From Bacteroides muris (ex Afrizal et al. 2022) (lineage in GTDB: Bacteria; Bacteroidota; Bacteroidia; Bacteroidales; Bacteroidaceae): DNA of 64,000 bases. Position 1 is the first letter of the stretch. Each line of letters starts with the position of its first letter. The stretch is taken from NCBI RefSeq assembly GCF_004793475.1, contig NZ_SRYZ01000006.1:59368-123367 (forward strand), in the 5' to 3' direction. Of this stretch, positions 44,105-52,632 are shown piece after piece. The notes beneath the pieces are model-generated. The model searched no databases, was not told the DNA's origin, and saw only the letters and a list, made by a program, of their open reading frames with translations. Both the position numbers and the translations under genes were made by a program.

Positions 44105-45616
44105 TTACCACGACAGACGGATTCCTATAGGCAAAGCCACATTAAAAGGCTTTTCTGTTCGAATTGTCTTTATTCCATCTCCATTATTGAAGTAATAATG
44201 TAAATTGGGTTCCGCATAGATTCCAACGGATGGTGTAATCTGATATTGGATGCCTATACCCAAATTCGTTGACCACTGCAAAGATGGATATATATCACTC
44301 TTTCCACAAAAAGTAATTTGTCCACTTTCATTAGATGCAATACTTTCAGAAGTTGCTTTTACAGGGATATCCAAAGTTACTCCCGTAGATAAGTAAATGG
44401 ACAGCCTTTGCTTGCTGTGTACATTGAATGTTCCTTTCAAGGGAATTCCTATATAGTTGATTTTCTGTACTTCTTTTAAGTAGGAATCAGTAATAGTCGT
44501 AAAATCAGAATGTAAGTGTGTGTATTGAAAGCCCGTTTCAAGTCCCCAACGTTCATCAAATTTCTTACTAAAAGAAAGCGATAAGATGATAGGGATGTGA
44601 TGATATGATTCTTTTATTACCTCTTGTGGCTTTTCGGATGAAATGCCACCGGAATTTATCGTTTTTTGAATATTCGTTTGCTTGTTTATTCCTGAATAAG
44701 ACAAAGCTAATGACCATTTCTTTTTATTATGGGACGAGAATTGAGGAACAATGGTGTAATGAGTGTTTTTGCTCTCTTCAAATTCTTGCTCTTTAGTTAT
44801 TGGATTATTAGATAATTGACTACTGTCTTTTTGTTCAATAACATTATCTTGGTTAATAATATCTTGTTTGTACATCTCTTCTTTTGTTGATTGAAGGTGT
44901 GTATATTGGTGAGCAGATATACGAACAGGAATAACATTTATAATATCTTCAAGTGAGATGTTTTCTGACTCTTGTTCTTTTTGGGGATTTATTACCGTTT
45001 TGGGAGATGTGCCGGCGATTTCTTTTGGCGCATACAGTAGATGTCGTAGATAAATGACAGACAACAACACAAATAACCCTACAGCAATATAGTATTGTGA
45101 TAGGAGCTTGCGTAACAATTCTTTAGCCCTTGATAGTTGTGATGAGGAAGAATGAGGCGCTATATTTAGCAATATGCCGATTTCTTTGTGAGATAATCCA
45201 TCCAATACCGCTAATTTGAAAATTTTACAATAACCATTCGGCAATGACTCTACCATCTTAAGCATTATTGCATAAGATGGAAAATCAGTAGAATATGACG
45301 GAATTAATGGCTCCTCAGATTCTTCTATACAATCTAAAGGAATATTGGTTATGGCATGACATTGTTCCAAATACTTTAATGAAATATTTTTCATTATCTT
45401 CCCCATCCAACTTTCTAATTTTTCAGAGGAACGTAATGTGTTAATGGATGTAAAAATTATAATAAATCCATCATGTAGAAGGTCGTTTACTGTTTGCTCA
45501 TTAGAGACATATCGGCTGCAAATCCTTTTCATCTTTTTTGCATAAATTTTATAGAGCAGACTTAAAGCCTGCTCATTTCCTTCTTTGCATAGATTTACTA
45601 ATTCTTCTTTGGTCAT
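44105..45616 (-). CDS. ECF sigma factor fused to a membrane helix and outer-membrane-type beta-barrel
   Basis: 503 residues in one uninterrupted frame. Residues 1-175 are an ECF sigma factor: sigma-2 region with QALSLLYKIYAKKMKRICSR and VNDLLHDGFIIIF; sigma-4 with MVESLPNGYCKIFKLAVLDG and LSHKEIGILLNIAPHSSSSQ. One hydrophobic helix follows (about 177-195, YIAVGLFVLLSVIYLRHLLY). A polar linker of about 110 residues, rich in Q, E, K and T, leads to a C-terminal half (about 305-503) of alternating amphipathic strands that resembles the PorT/OMP_b-brl barrels and ends in the aromatic Trp typical of outer-membrane barrels. In Bacteroidetes an anti-sigma/barrel protein is usually encoded by a separate gene; here both are one polypeptide. 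The motif pair upstream (45700-45728) suggests self-activation. Confidence 0.8.
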   Translation of the reverse strand: MTKEELVNLCKEGNEQALSLLYKIYAKKMKRICSRYVSNEQTVNDLLHDGFIIIFTSINTLRSSEKLESWMGKIMKNISLKYLEQCHAITNIPLDCIEESEEPLIPSYSTDFPSYAIMLKMVESLPNGYCKIFKLAVLDGLSHKEIGILLNIAPHSSSSQLSRAKELLRKLLSQYYIAVGLFVLLSVIYLRHLLYAPKEIAGTSPKTVINPQKEQESENISLEDIINVIPVRISAHQYTHLQSTKEEMYKQDIINQDNVIEQKDSSQLSNNPITKEQEFEESKNTHYTIVPQFSSHNKKKWSLALSYSGINKQTNIQKTINSGGISSEKPQEVIKESYHHIPIILSLSFSKKFDERWGLETGFQYTHLHSDFTTITDSYLKEVQKINYIGIPLKGTFNVHSKQRLSIYLSTGVTLDIPVKATSESIASNESGQITFCGKSDIYPSLQWSTNLGIGIQYQITPSVGIYAEPNLHYYFNNGDGIKTIRTEKPFNVALPIGIRLSW

Positions 45617-45699
45617 ATTTATTATGCATTAGGCGAAATATCAAATATGGTTGTTGGTTCTTAACAGTTCTACCTTTTTCAATGTAAACTTTATTAATA

Positions 45700-45728
45700 T
45701 ATGATAGAAAAGATGCAAAAGACTGCAT
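45700..45728 (-). promoter_or_regulatory. Candidate autoregulated sigma-factor promoter
   Basis: Minus-strand ATGCAGTCTTTT (45717-45728), 11 bp, ATCATA (45700-45705), 84 bases before the ATG of the sigma-barrel gene. It is repeated upstream of the neighbouring S8 remnant and does not fit the housekeeping TAnnTTTG pattern. Confidence 0.5.
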
Positions 45729-45818
45729 TTCTATTTCTGTTTTAACATACATTATAGTTTCCTGCTCTTGCCTTGTAATCTCATTCTTTGCTAATTAATC
45801 ATATTAGATGTAAGGCTA

Positions 45819-47222
45819 TTAGAATCTCATTCCTCTACTTTTTCTTGGTTCTTCTATTGACTCCTGTAAGCCTTGCCGCAGTTTCTCCCATTGTTCTTTG
45901 AACCATTCGCCTATTGGTTGTCTGTTTATCGTCAATATCAATTTGTTTTCATCGGTCGGATTTTCTTCCACCTTGAAAACATCATTTTTGATTTCAAACT
46001 TCCGTCTGTGTTCTTCGGAATAGATTTTTCCATTGCATTTGATAGCCTCTTTTTTTGTCAAAAGACTGTTTACCATATCTTTGGTAAAGCCAACGGCATA
46101 ACACATCTTTTCCATTCTCAACATCTCTTTGAGTAAAGGAAACCAGTTGAACGCTTTTTCAAGAATGGTGTTCAATCGTGATATTTCTTTGTCTTTTGCT
46201 TCAAGTTCTTGGTTATGTATTCCTTGAAGATTTCGAATCTGTTTGCCATATTGTTCCTGCATATGCTTCATTTGGATTTTCAAACCATTAATGCTTTTAT
46301 CACGTTTTGCTATTTCCTGATGCAGTTCCGAATTGCTATGCTCCAACTCTTTTAGTTTTCCACTTCCGAAAAGAGAACCGACTCCGCTTGCTATGGCGGT
46401 GGCCGCATCGGTGGCTACGCTTTTGAGTTTGTTCGTGCGTATCTCGGATTTTACCTGTTTGAGTTCTTGTTCAGCAAGAGTTACCTGCTGCTCCTTGTAC
46501 CTTTGGGTTTCCTCTATACGTTGCAGTTCGGCTTTCTGTTTCTTTATGATGAAATCGTTACGTTCCAGATGTTTCTTGCCTGTTTCGGCTTTAGATTGTC
46601 CTCGTTCCATCAAGAGAATGTCAGAAGCCAAACTCTGCATTTCGGTCATATCCTCGTCATTTAGTTTACAGCTCTTTCCTGTATCGTGGTTCATCCAATC
46701 GAAAACGATATGAGCGTGATAATTCGGCTTGAACCACTTTCCACCAATTTGGAAACTCTCCCTATCTTCGGCTTCGGGTTGTCCGCTCAGCCAATGTCCT
46801 TCATCTTTGTGCAGAAAGATTTGCAGCGGAGTGATACCCCAGCGTTGTTTGCACTCCTCGCCAAATTTACGCACATCTGCCAATGTGGTGTTTGGTCTGA
46901 CGAGCAGCACACCTTCACGGATTGGCGAACACCCTGCCACTTTGATTATTTTTCCGTTCTTGCCTTTGCGTTCACGTTCTTTCTCCTGCATGGCACGTCC
47001 GGTCTTTTCCTTGACCATCCGTTTGATGTTGTCGTAATGTGTCCGCAATTCGGTAGTGCCGAAGCCGGGATTTATCCACTGTTCGTTGTCGGCTGAGAGT
47101 TCAGAAACGATATAGATTTTGGACTTGCCGATGTTACGCATATACTCGGCAGTCCTACGGTTATGAGCCTCGCTTGATGCAATGTTGCAAGGCTTGATAT
47201 GTATGCTTGATTTTGTTGCCAT
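45819..47222 (-). CDS. MobV-type mobilization relaxase
   Basis: 467 residues. The relaxase domain spans about residues 1-200: SSIHIKPCNIASSEAHNRRT at the start, IFLHKDEGHW and the metal-binding YHAHIVFDWMNHDTGK. This is the Pre/Mob (MobV) fold used by NBU elements. A long coiled coil (about 210-355) rich in Q, E and K follows, and then a C-terminal region ending in basic residues. It nicks oriT and pilots the DNA strand; the transfer channel must come from a helper ICE. It is downstream of the primase across a hairpin-rich gap that may hold oriT. Confidence 0.88.
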   Translation of the reverse strand: MATKSSIHIKPCNIASSEAHNRRTAEYMRNIGKSKIYIVSELSADNEQWINPGFGTTELRTHYDNIKRMVKEKTGRAMQEKERERKGKNGKIIKVAGCSPIREGVLLVRPNTTLADVRKFGEECKQRWGITPLQIFLHKDEGHWLSGQPEAEDRESFQIGGKWFKPNYHAHIVFDWMNHDTGKSCKLNDEDMTEMQSLASDILLMERGQSKAETGKKHLERNDFIIKKQKAELQRIEETQRYKEQQVTLAEQELKQVKSEIRTNKLKSVATDAATAIASGVGSLFGSGKLKELEHSNSELHQEIAKRDKSINGLKIQMKHMQEQYGKQIRNLQGIHNQELEAKDKEISRLNTILEKAFNWFPLLKEMLRMEKMCYAVGFTKDMVNSLLTKKEAIKCNGKIYSEEHRRKFEIKNDVFKVEENPTDENKLILTINRQPIGEWFKEQWEKLRQGLQESIEEPRKSRGMRF

Positions 47223-47436
47223 AGCTGTTCTGTTTTATTGTTCGCAATAGATTGTTTCTTCGCTTCCGCAGTGGGGTTCTTAGGGGTACAACCCATAAGC
47301 GGAGATTGCAAAGAGAGGGTCACTCTTTGCTCGGGGTTCTCAGGGGAGAAACGCCCTGAGTGGGTCATTAGGGCAAAGCCCTAATCCCCTCGGGAGAGCC
47401 CACAACTACGAAAGCGGAGCGTGTAGTTATAGTGGG
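47223..47436. other. Candidate oriT region
   Basis: A gene-free, G+C-rich gap just upstream of the relaxase gene with several hairpins: TTAGGGCAAAGCCCTAA (47369-47385), an arm pair AGCCCACAACTAC with GTAGTTATAGTGGGCT (47399-47436), and two copies of a GGGGTTCT-(T/C)-AGGGG block near 47273 and 47334. This position and structure are typical of mobilization origins; no nick site can be assigned. Confidence 0.45.
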
Positions 47437-48393
47437 CTATAACCGAAAGCCGTTTTTCTTTTTCGGTGACTGGCTGCGCACCCCTTTGACGGATTGGACT
47501 TGCCCTTTTCTCTCAGCCTGTTTCTGTAAGTATTCGTTTAAGTCCTTGCATCCGTTGTAAGTCTGCGAAGCGTCACGGATGTATCTGTCTCTGCCGTATT
47601 CCTTGCGGATTTGCCGGAGTGCTTCCATGCCTGCATGGTCGTTGTCGAAAAAGCAGTGAATGCGTTCGTAATTGCCCAACGGATAGAGAACCTTGTTTAT
47701 ATTCGATACGGAATTCAATACAATGTAGTCCTGCCCGTCCAACTCCGGATAATTCGGGCAGCTCTCCTGTCTCAATGTCAAAAAGGAGAGGTAATCCATG
47801 AACCCCTCGAATACATAACAGGTATTCCTCGCTTTCCCTGATTGTCTGATGTGGGAGATTTCCTTTGGGGCGATACAGCCCTTGAAATAGCGGTTGCGGA
47901 TTTCATATCCATCCGATACATTGGGAAAGGCGATGGCAAAGTACCGCTTGCCGTTGTGGGTGAAACGGGCTTCACTACATTCTATTTTCGCCAGTTCTGT
48001 ATTTATTCCTCTACCTTGCAAGTAGGCAAGCAGGGCAGGAGATGACAGCGGAACAATCTCCAACTGTTGGAAGCTCGGTTCGGAAGAGTTTTGCTTGCCA
48101 AAAGAGAAAGATACCGGGCGCACATATGGTGTCTGTTCCGCTATCCGTTTCAAGATGTAAGGTACATGGTCGGTAGCATACAGGTGTGCAGCCAGTTCAA
48201 TGATGCCACCACCTTTACCCAAACCGAAGTCATACCATTGTTCTCGTTCGGTATTCACTTTGAACGATGCTTCAGTCTCTTCTCTAAATGGGGATTTGTA
48301 CCAAAGGTTGATACCTTGTTGTTTTACTGGTGAATAACCCAAACTGTGCAGATAATCCGCTATCCTGATTTGCTTGGCTGTCTGTATATCCAT
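47437..48393 (-). CDS. Toprim-domain primase of the mobilizable element
   Basis: 318 residues. The N-terminus follows the CHC2 primase fold (LHSLGYSPVKQQGINLWYKS, then SPFREETEASFKVNTEREQW and GLGKGGGIIELAAHLY), but the zinc-binding Cys and His are replaced (SPFREE where CPFHDD is usual). The central Toprim part has CYVFEGFMDYLSFL and HCFFDNDHAGMEALRQI with the acidic DxD-type residues. The basic C-terminus ends in SQSPKKKNGFRL. It should prime replication of the excised circle from the origin just upstream of it. Confidence 0.85.
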   Translation of the reverse strand: MDIQTAKQIRIADYLHSLGYSPVKQQGINLWYKSPFREETEASFKVNTEREQWYDFGLGKGGGIIELAAHLYATDHVPYILKRIAEQTPYVRPVSFSFGKQNSSEPSFQQLEIVPLSSPALLAYLQGRGINTELAKIECSEARFTHNGKRYFAIAFPNVSDGYEIRNRYFKGCIAPKEISHIRQSGKARNTCYVFEGFMDYLSFLTLRQESCPNYPELDGQDYIVLNSVSNINKVLYPLGNYERIHCFFDNDHAGMEALRQIRKEYGRDRYIRDASQTYNGCKDLNEYLQKQAERKGQVQSVKGVRSQSPKKKNGFRL

Positions 48394-48470
48394 AAAATGA
48401 TTGTTTTAGTAGTTGGTAAATTGATTTGTTTTTCTTTTCGCCCGTACCTTTTTAGGAAGTACGGTCTATA

Positions 48471-48591
48471 ATCACTTCACTAAATTCTCGTATATATAGG
48501 ATACGGTAATAAAGTGAAGTGATTTAATCCCATTTCAGAATCACTTCACTATATTCCTAATATATACACCCCGAGAATAAAGTGAAGTGAT
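48471..48591. other. Candidate replication origin with two paired inverted repeats
   Basis: Four copies of one 11-mer form two inverted pairs: ATCACTTCACT at 48471-48481 with AGTGAAGTGAT at 48513-48523, and ATCACTTCACT at 48540-48550 with AGTGAAGTGAT at 48581-48591. The spacers are AT-rich and end alike (AATAA before each right arm). The array lies between the primase and RepA-like genes, where an iteron-type oriV or an autoregulated operator is expected. Confidence 0.65.
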
Positions 48592-48605
48592 TGCAGGGAA
48601 ATGGG

Positions 48606-49688
48606 CTAATAGTGGAAGTCGGGCATGAAGGTGTATTTCCTGCCGTTCTCCTGCACTATCATCCGCTTGTTGCGGAGCATGGTGATGAGCGATACCGCCT
48701 TTTTATGGTTCAGTTTTACACCCACGGACATATAGGTCTTGATTAAAGCATCTTCCAGTTCCTTGTAACCATATTCCTCTTTCAGACCGAATGCGGCTTC
48801 CAATGCGATGCGGTGCTGCTGCTCGGTGATATGCCTGTAAGGGTCGAACTTCTCTTCTTCGGGTCTTCCCGGTTTCTTTGTCTCGGGTTTGTAACCTTCT
48901 ATAAGTTCGGGAAGGGCTTTGTCGTTGATGCGGAACGCAAAAGGCTCAAAGTCCATTGCTCGTATGTGAATGGCTGAAACATGGCTGATGTCACCGTTGC
49001 CCTTGTCCTTTTCTACCTGCAATACGGTTTCCGCCTTGTTGTTCAACTCCGTACCGATATGCCCTCTCGCATTCTCATCCCCCTTGTTCTGATGCAGTAT
49101 CGTATGGATGTGTATCTGCCTGTCGTCCGTCCACTGCATCAGTTTGGATATGATGCGTGTGGATTCACCGGGGCTGTTGATGTCGTACACCATATCACGG
49201 ATGCCGTCTATGATTACAAGACCAATGTCGGGAGTGTTGTAGATAGCCTGTTCTACAATCCTGATACGTTGCTCAGGCGTGTATTTTCTCAAAGCGAGAA
49301 ATTCAAGGTTCTCATTGTCCCTGTCATCTGGCAAGCCGGCCATCCGCAAAATGCGTGTCATGACTTTCAGGCAATGGTAAGGGCTTTGCTCTGTATCAAC
49401 ATAAAGCACTTTCCGCTTATCTTCCGGCAGTTCCGCCACATACCGCAACACTGTGCCGTTCTTCAATGCGGCGGCTACGATAGCCGATACATTGAATGTC
49501 TTTTTACTTTTGGCTTTGCCGATGGATGCGCTGAAATTGCCCAATGTCCCAATGACAGAACCATGTACTTTGAGGATTTCAGGTGCTTTCTCATAACTTT
49601 TCGACAGGCTCAAACGTGAGGCTTGCCAAAGGATAATGGCTTCTTCTGCCGATATGTCCTTAGTCTCTTTAATATAGTCCATAGCCAT
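48606..49688 (-). CDS. RepA-like AAA ATPase/helicase of the mobilizable element
   Basis: 360 residues. A RecA-like AAA_25 domain (about 45-255) has a compact Walker A variant ASIGKAKSKKTF and Walker B-like IGLVIIDGIRDM; a helicase motif-3-like LHQNKGDENARGHIGTELNN follows. The C-terminal 90 residues look like a winged helix (LEDALIKTYMSVGVKLNHKKA). RSF1010 RepA is the classic relative, and this is a standard gene in NBU-type elements. The start at 49688 overlaps none of the neighbouring DUF3853 gene (8 bases apart). Confidence 0.85.
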   Translation of the reverse strand: MAMDYIKETKDISAEEAIILWQASRLSLSKSYEKAPEILKVHGSVIGTLGNFSASIGKAKSKKTFNVSAIVAAALKNGTVLRYVAELPEDKRKVLYVDTEQSPYHCLKVMTRILRMAGLPDDRDNENLEFLALRKYTPEQRIRIVEQAIYNTPDIGLVIIDGIRDMVYDINSPGESTRIISKLMQWTDDRQIHIHTILHQNKGDENARGHIGTELNNKAETVLQVEKDKGNGDISHVSAIHIRAMDFEPFAFRINDKALPELIEGYKPETKKPGRPEEEKFDPYRHITEQQHRIALEAAFGLKEEYGYKELEDALIKTYMSVGVKLNHKKAVSLITMLRNKRMIVQENGRKYTFMPDFHY

Positions 49689-49696
49689 GCCTCCCG

Positions 49697-50005
49697 TTAT
49701 TTTCGTCCTCCTGTTTTCTTCCCGGCCAGTTCAAGGGCAAGCTCCACATCTACGATAATCTTGCGTCCTATCTGGGTGATTGCCTTGTCAATCTTTCCGC
49801 TTTTCTTGATGCGGTTGGCGGTGGGCAGGCTGCACCCGAACAGTTTGGCAATGCCCAGTATTCCGTACACATACTTCCTTTCTGTGTCCGTAACGGGCTG
49901 TGGCTGCATTTCCGTTTGACCGGAAGCGTGCTTGCTTAAGAATATGAACTCTTCGCCTGTCATCTGCCAGACGGGTTTTGATAATAACTCTTGAAGATTT
50001 GTCAT
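49697..50005 (-). CDS. DUF3853 helix-turn-helix protein
   Basis: 102 residues. Family DUF3853 of Bacteroidales mobile elements. The second half is an excisionase/MerR-like helix-turn-helix (YGILGIAKLFGCSLPTANRI, then KSGKIDKAITQIGRKIIVD). In such elements the gene precedes repA; it may act as an excision or copy-control factor. It is the first gene of a leftward group DUF3853-repA-(origin)-primase. Confidence 0.82.
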   Translation of the reverse strand: MTNLQELLSKPVWQMTGEEFIFLSKHASGQTEMQPQPVTDTERKYVYGILGIAKLFGCSLPTANRIKKSGKIDKAITQIGRKIIVDVELALELAGKKTGGRK

Positions 50006-50161
50006 CGTCCAATCTATTTAGTCGTTTAACAATCAGCCCTGCGCACTGGCTGTTATTTCTGTTCTCGAACGATGCAAAATTAGGTAGGTTTGTAAGTGGT
50101 AAGGATGTGGTTAGTGCAAATGGAATATTTTATTATTTCTTTGAATATCAGACAATAAAAA

Positions 50162-50189
50162 TACCACTCAAAAATTAATTTGAGTGGTA
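50162..50189 (-). terminator. Hairpin terminator after the coiled-coil gene
   Basis: TACCACTCAAA (50162-50172) pairs with TTTGAGTGGTA (50179-50189). On the minus strand it is followed by a T-rich run, ending the transcript of the gene that stops at 50229. Confidence 0.65.
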
Positions 50190-50228
50190 AAAGTGGTTAT
50201 TTCGTAATATGTCAGGGTATATCACGGA

Positions 50229-51266
50229 TTATCGGAATATTGCGTCCATTTCTTTGGCGAACTTCTGGTTGCTGTCACTTGGGAAATCGGAAACAGGTTC
50301 CTTGTATTTTGACTTGTAATAGTTCTCTTCAATATCCAGCATTTTGAGGATATTCTTTTTCCAATTCTCCCTGTCAAGTTTGGGCAGTTGTTCACCCATC
50401 AGGAATATCAGGTAGCAGACACGTATTTTCTCTCTCGTTTTTATTTTCAGCTTGCATTTGCCGGGGTGCAGATTCATACAAGCATAGAAATCATATTCGG
50501 AAATATTCTCGAATTGTTCTCCTACGCAGGTCGTGTAAACGTGCGAAAGCAACTCCATGTCGAAATATTCGTGTTGTTCCTCTTTGGGTGCTTCTTCTTG
50601 CATATCGGGTTCGCTTGGCTTGGTTAGCTCTTCCGGTTTATCTTTAGCTACGGGAATATATTTTGCTAATATTTCCATAAAATGGAAACTCAATTTATAA
50701 ATATCTCCGCAGCAGTTCTCTATATATTGGAAAGCCTCTTTTCTTGCTTGCTTTTGCAATTCATAAAGCCTGTTCAGTTCTTCTTTTTCTTTCTCATATT
50801 CAGCCTTGCAGCGTTCATATTCCTTTTCGGCTTGCTTTTCTTCTTCTGCCGTATGTTCCCTGTAACCAATAAAATCATATCTGTTATATGCCTCGTTCAA
50901 AGGCTTGTTTAGTCTTTGTGTAACCTCCAGTTGTTCCTCTATATCAATATTATATCTATCAGCGAAATGGTAGCACACACGAGAAATTATCTCATCATCA
51001 AGCAATGGATATTTTTCGTAAAGCATCATGTTTTTCTCTATCTCGGCTCTTAGACTGTCGAGAATCAGAGTGTACTGTTCTTTCTGCTTGTCAAGTACCA
51101 ATTCAAGGATAGCGGCTTCAAAAGCTTTTGTGTCATTGTATTGCTTGTAGAAGTTCGTGATGAATTTCTGCTTGTCAAAAGAAAAAGTATGGCTTACAAT
51201 AAAGTCACTGTATATTCGGTTGAGTTCACCGTATTGGGGAATCATAATCAGTATTTCTCCTGCCAT
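50229..51266 (-). CDS. Unknown coiled-coil protein of the mobilizable element
   Basis: 345 residues, soluble, not recognised. An ATG at 51266 is followed by another seven codons later (MIPQYGELNRIYSDFIV), which is an equally good start. The central part (about 130-180) is a strong coiled coil (EEEKQAEKEYERCKAEYEKE). A Lys/Pro/Glu-rich stretch (about 215-240) joins it to a C-terminal helical region with YACMNLHPGKCKLKIKTREK. It begins 11 bases after the DUF1016 gene and probably shares its transcript. Confidence 0.6.
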   Translation of the reverse strand: MAGEILIMIPQYGELNRIYSDFIVSHTFSFDKQKFITNFYKQYNDTKAFEAAILELVLDKQKEQYTLILDSLRAEIEKNMMLYEKYPLLDDEIISRVCYHFADRYNIDIEEQLEVTQRLNKPLNEAYNRYDFIGYREHTAEEEKQAEKEYERCKAEYEKEKEELNRLYELQKQARKEAFQYIENCCGDIYKLSFHFMEILAKYIPVAKDKPEELTKPSEPDMQEEAPKEEQHEYFDMELLSHVYTTCVGEQFENISEYDFYACMNLHPGKCKLKIKTREKIRVCYLIFLMGEQLPKLDRENWKKNILKMLDIEENYYKSKYKEPVSDFPSDSNQKFAKEMDAIFR

Positions 51267-51277
51267 ATATCTTGGGT

Positions 51278-52567
51278 TTATGGATTTTTGTCTTTATCAA
51301 GAAAGGAAGCCAGTTCTTCTTCCACTTCTTCTATACTTGGCAGAGCCGATTTTAAGTTTTCAGGTATAGCCTTGCTCAGTTGGTAATCGCTGATGCCTAT
51401 CGGCTGGTCATAGCCTGTCAATGCGTATTGTGCTACAACTTCGTCTTTTCCCTTGCACAGCAACAACCCGATAGTCTTGTTGTCATTCTCTCCCCTCAGT
51501 TTATCATCCACCACATTGATGTAGAAGTTCAGTTGCCCTGCATACTCCGGTTTGAATGGGGTAGCCTTTAATTCTACCACGATATATGCGTGCAGTGGAA
51601 TAGAATATAATATCAGGTCTGCATAGAAATCGCTGTTTCCGACTTGGAAATGCTTCTGTCGTGCAACGAAAGCAAAGCCATTGCCCATTTCCAGCAAGTA
51701 ACGGGTAACGTGCTTAACCAACTGTTCTTCTATGTCCCTTTCATCTGCTTTCTCTTTAGTTCCAGCCAAATCAAAGATGTACGGGTCTTTCAACAGGTAA
51801 TTGGCGAGGTCGCTTTGCGGTGCAGGAAGCGTGGTTGTGAAATTGTTTACCTTATTATTGCTGATTTGTCTGCTGTACAGGTTGGTTTCAATTTGTATTT
51901 TAAGAGCATTGCTGCTCCAGCCCATTTCCACAGACTGCTTCATGTACCAATAGCTTACACCCAATGGAAGTGAACTGTTAAGCATAATCACATGGCTTGC
52001 CCAATTGGTTCTTGCAACAGGTGATGCCATGAATACGCTTTCTATATCCTTAATTTCCATCCGGTAAATATCAGATACGGTTTGGGCTACATTATGAATT
52101 TGCGCAAGAGGTTCTTGCGTGATTATAATTTCCTTGTTATCAGTGGATTGGACTTGCGTAAGAGGCTCTTACGTAAATTGCGCATCGTTTAAGTAGCGTA
52201 CTTCGTCTGCTATTTTCTCCACACTTGGAGCTATCAACTTTGCATCCGTTTCTATGAAACTTTGCAATGCCCTCAAAGGATATGCTTTTGCAAACTGACA
52301 CATATAGGTAAGGTTGCGTTCCGAATAGCCCTTCTTTTCGGGATAATTCAACCGGATAGCCTTTGCCAACTGTTTGATGGTTTTGCTTCCCCATCCGTGC
52401 AGTTGCTGATGATAGAGAATATAGTTACCCATTTTCCAGTAATGGAACAACATTTGCGCATTGGCTGCGGTAATCAGCCGTACTTGTGCCTGTTGTATTT
52501 CCGAACCGACAGCATTTATAAATGCGTCAAAGTTCGTCTTTTCTATGTTATGTCCGTTGTTGTTCAT
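51278..52567 (-). pseudogene. DUF1016 (YhcG-type PD-(D/E)XK nuclease) gene interrupted by one stop codon
   Basis: The gene starts at 52567 (MNNNGHNIEKTNFDAFINAV) with the DUF1016 N-terminal domain (LFHYWKMGNYILYHQQLHGWGSKTI region). A TAA at 52169-52171 interrupts it, yet the same frame goes straight on to 51278 with the nuclease domain, including YADLILYSIPLHAYIVVELK (the D...ExK core) and TIGLLLCKGKDE. The stop lies in ACG TAA GAG, where a related stretch 60-odd bases later reads ACG CAA GAA, so a C-to-T change of a Gln codon is the simplest cause. Full length would be 429 residues. The second part could restart at an internal ATG (52060). Confidence 0.75.
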
Positions 52568-52632
52568 CTTATGATATTTTCAGAATACAAATATAATTCA
52601 AAGGTGGTAATCTATGAAACTAATTGATACTT

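Noticed and set aside
48471..48591. CRISPR-like array
   Set aside because: Only four short inverted copies with unequal spacers and no cas genes; fits an origin or operator.
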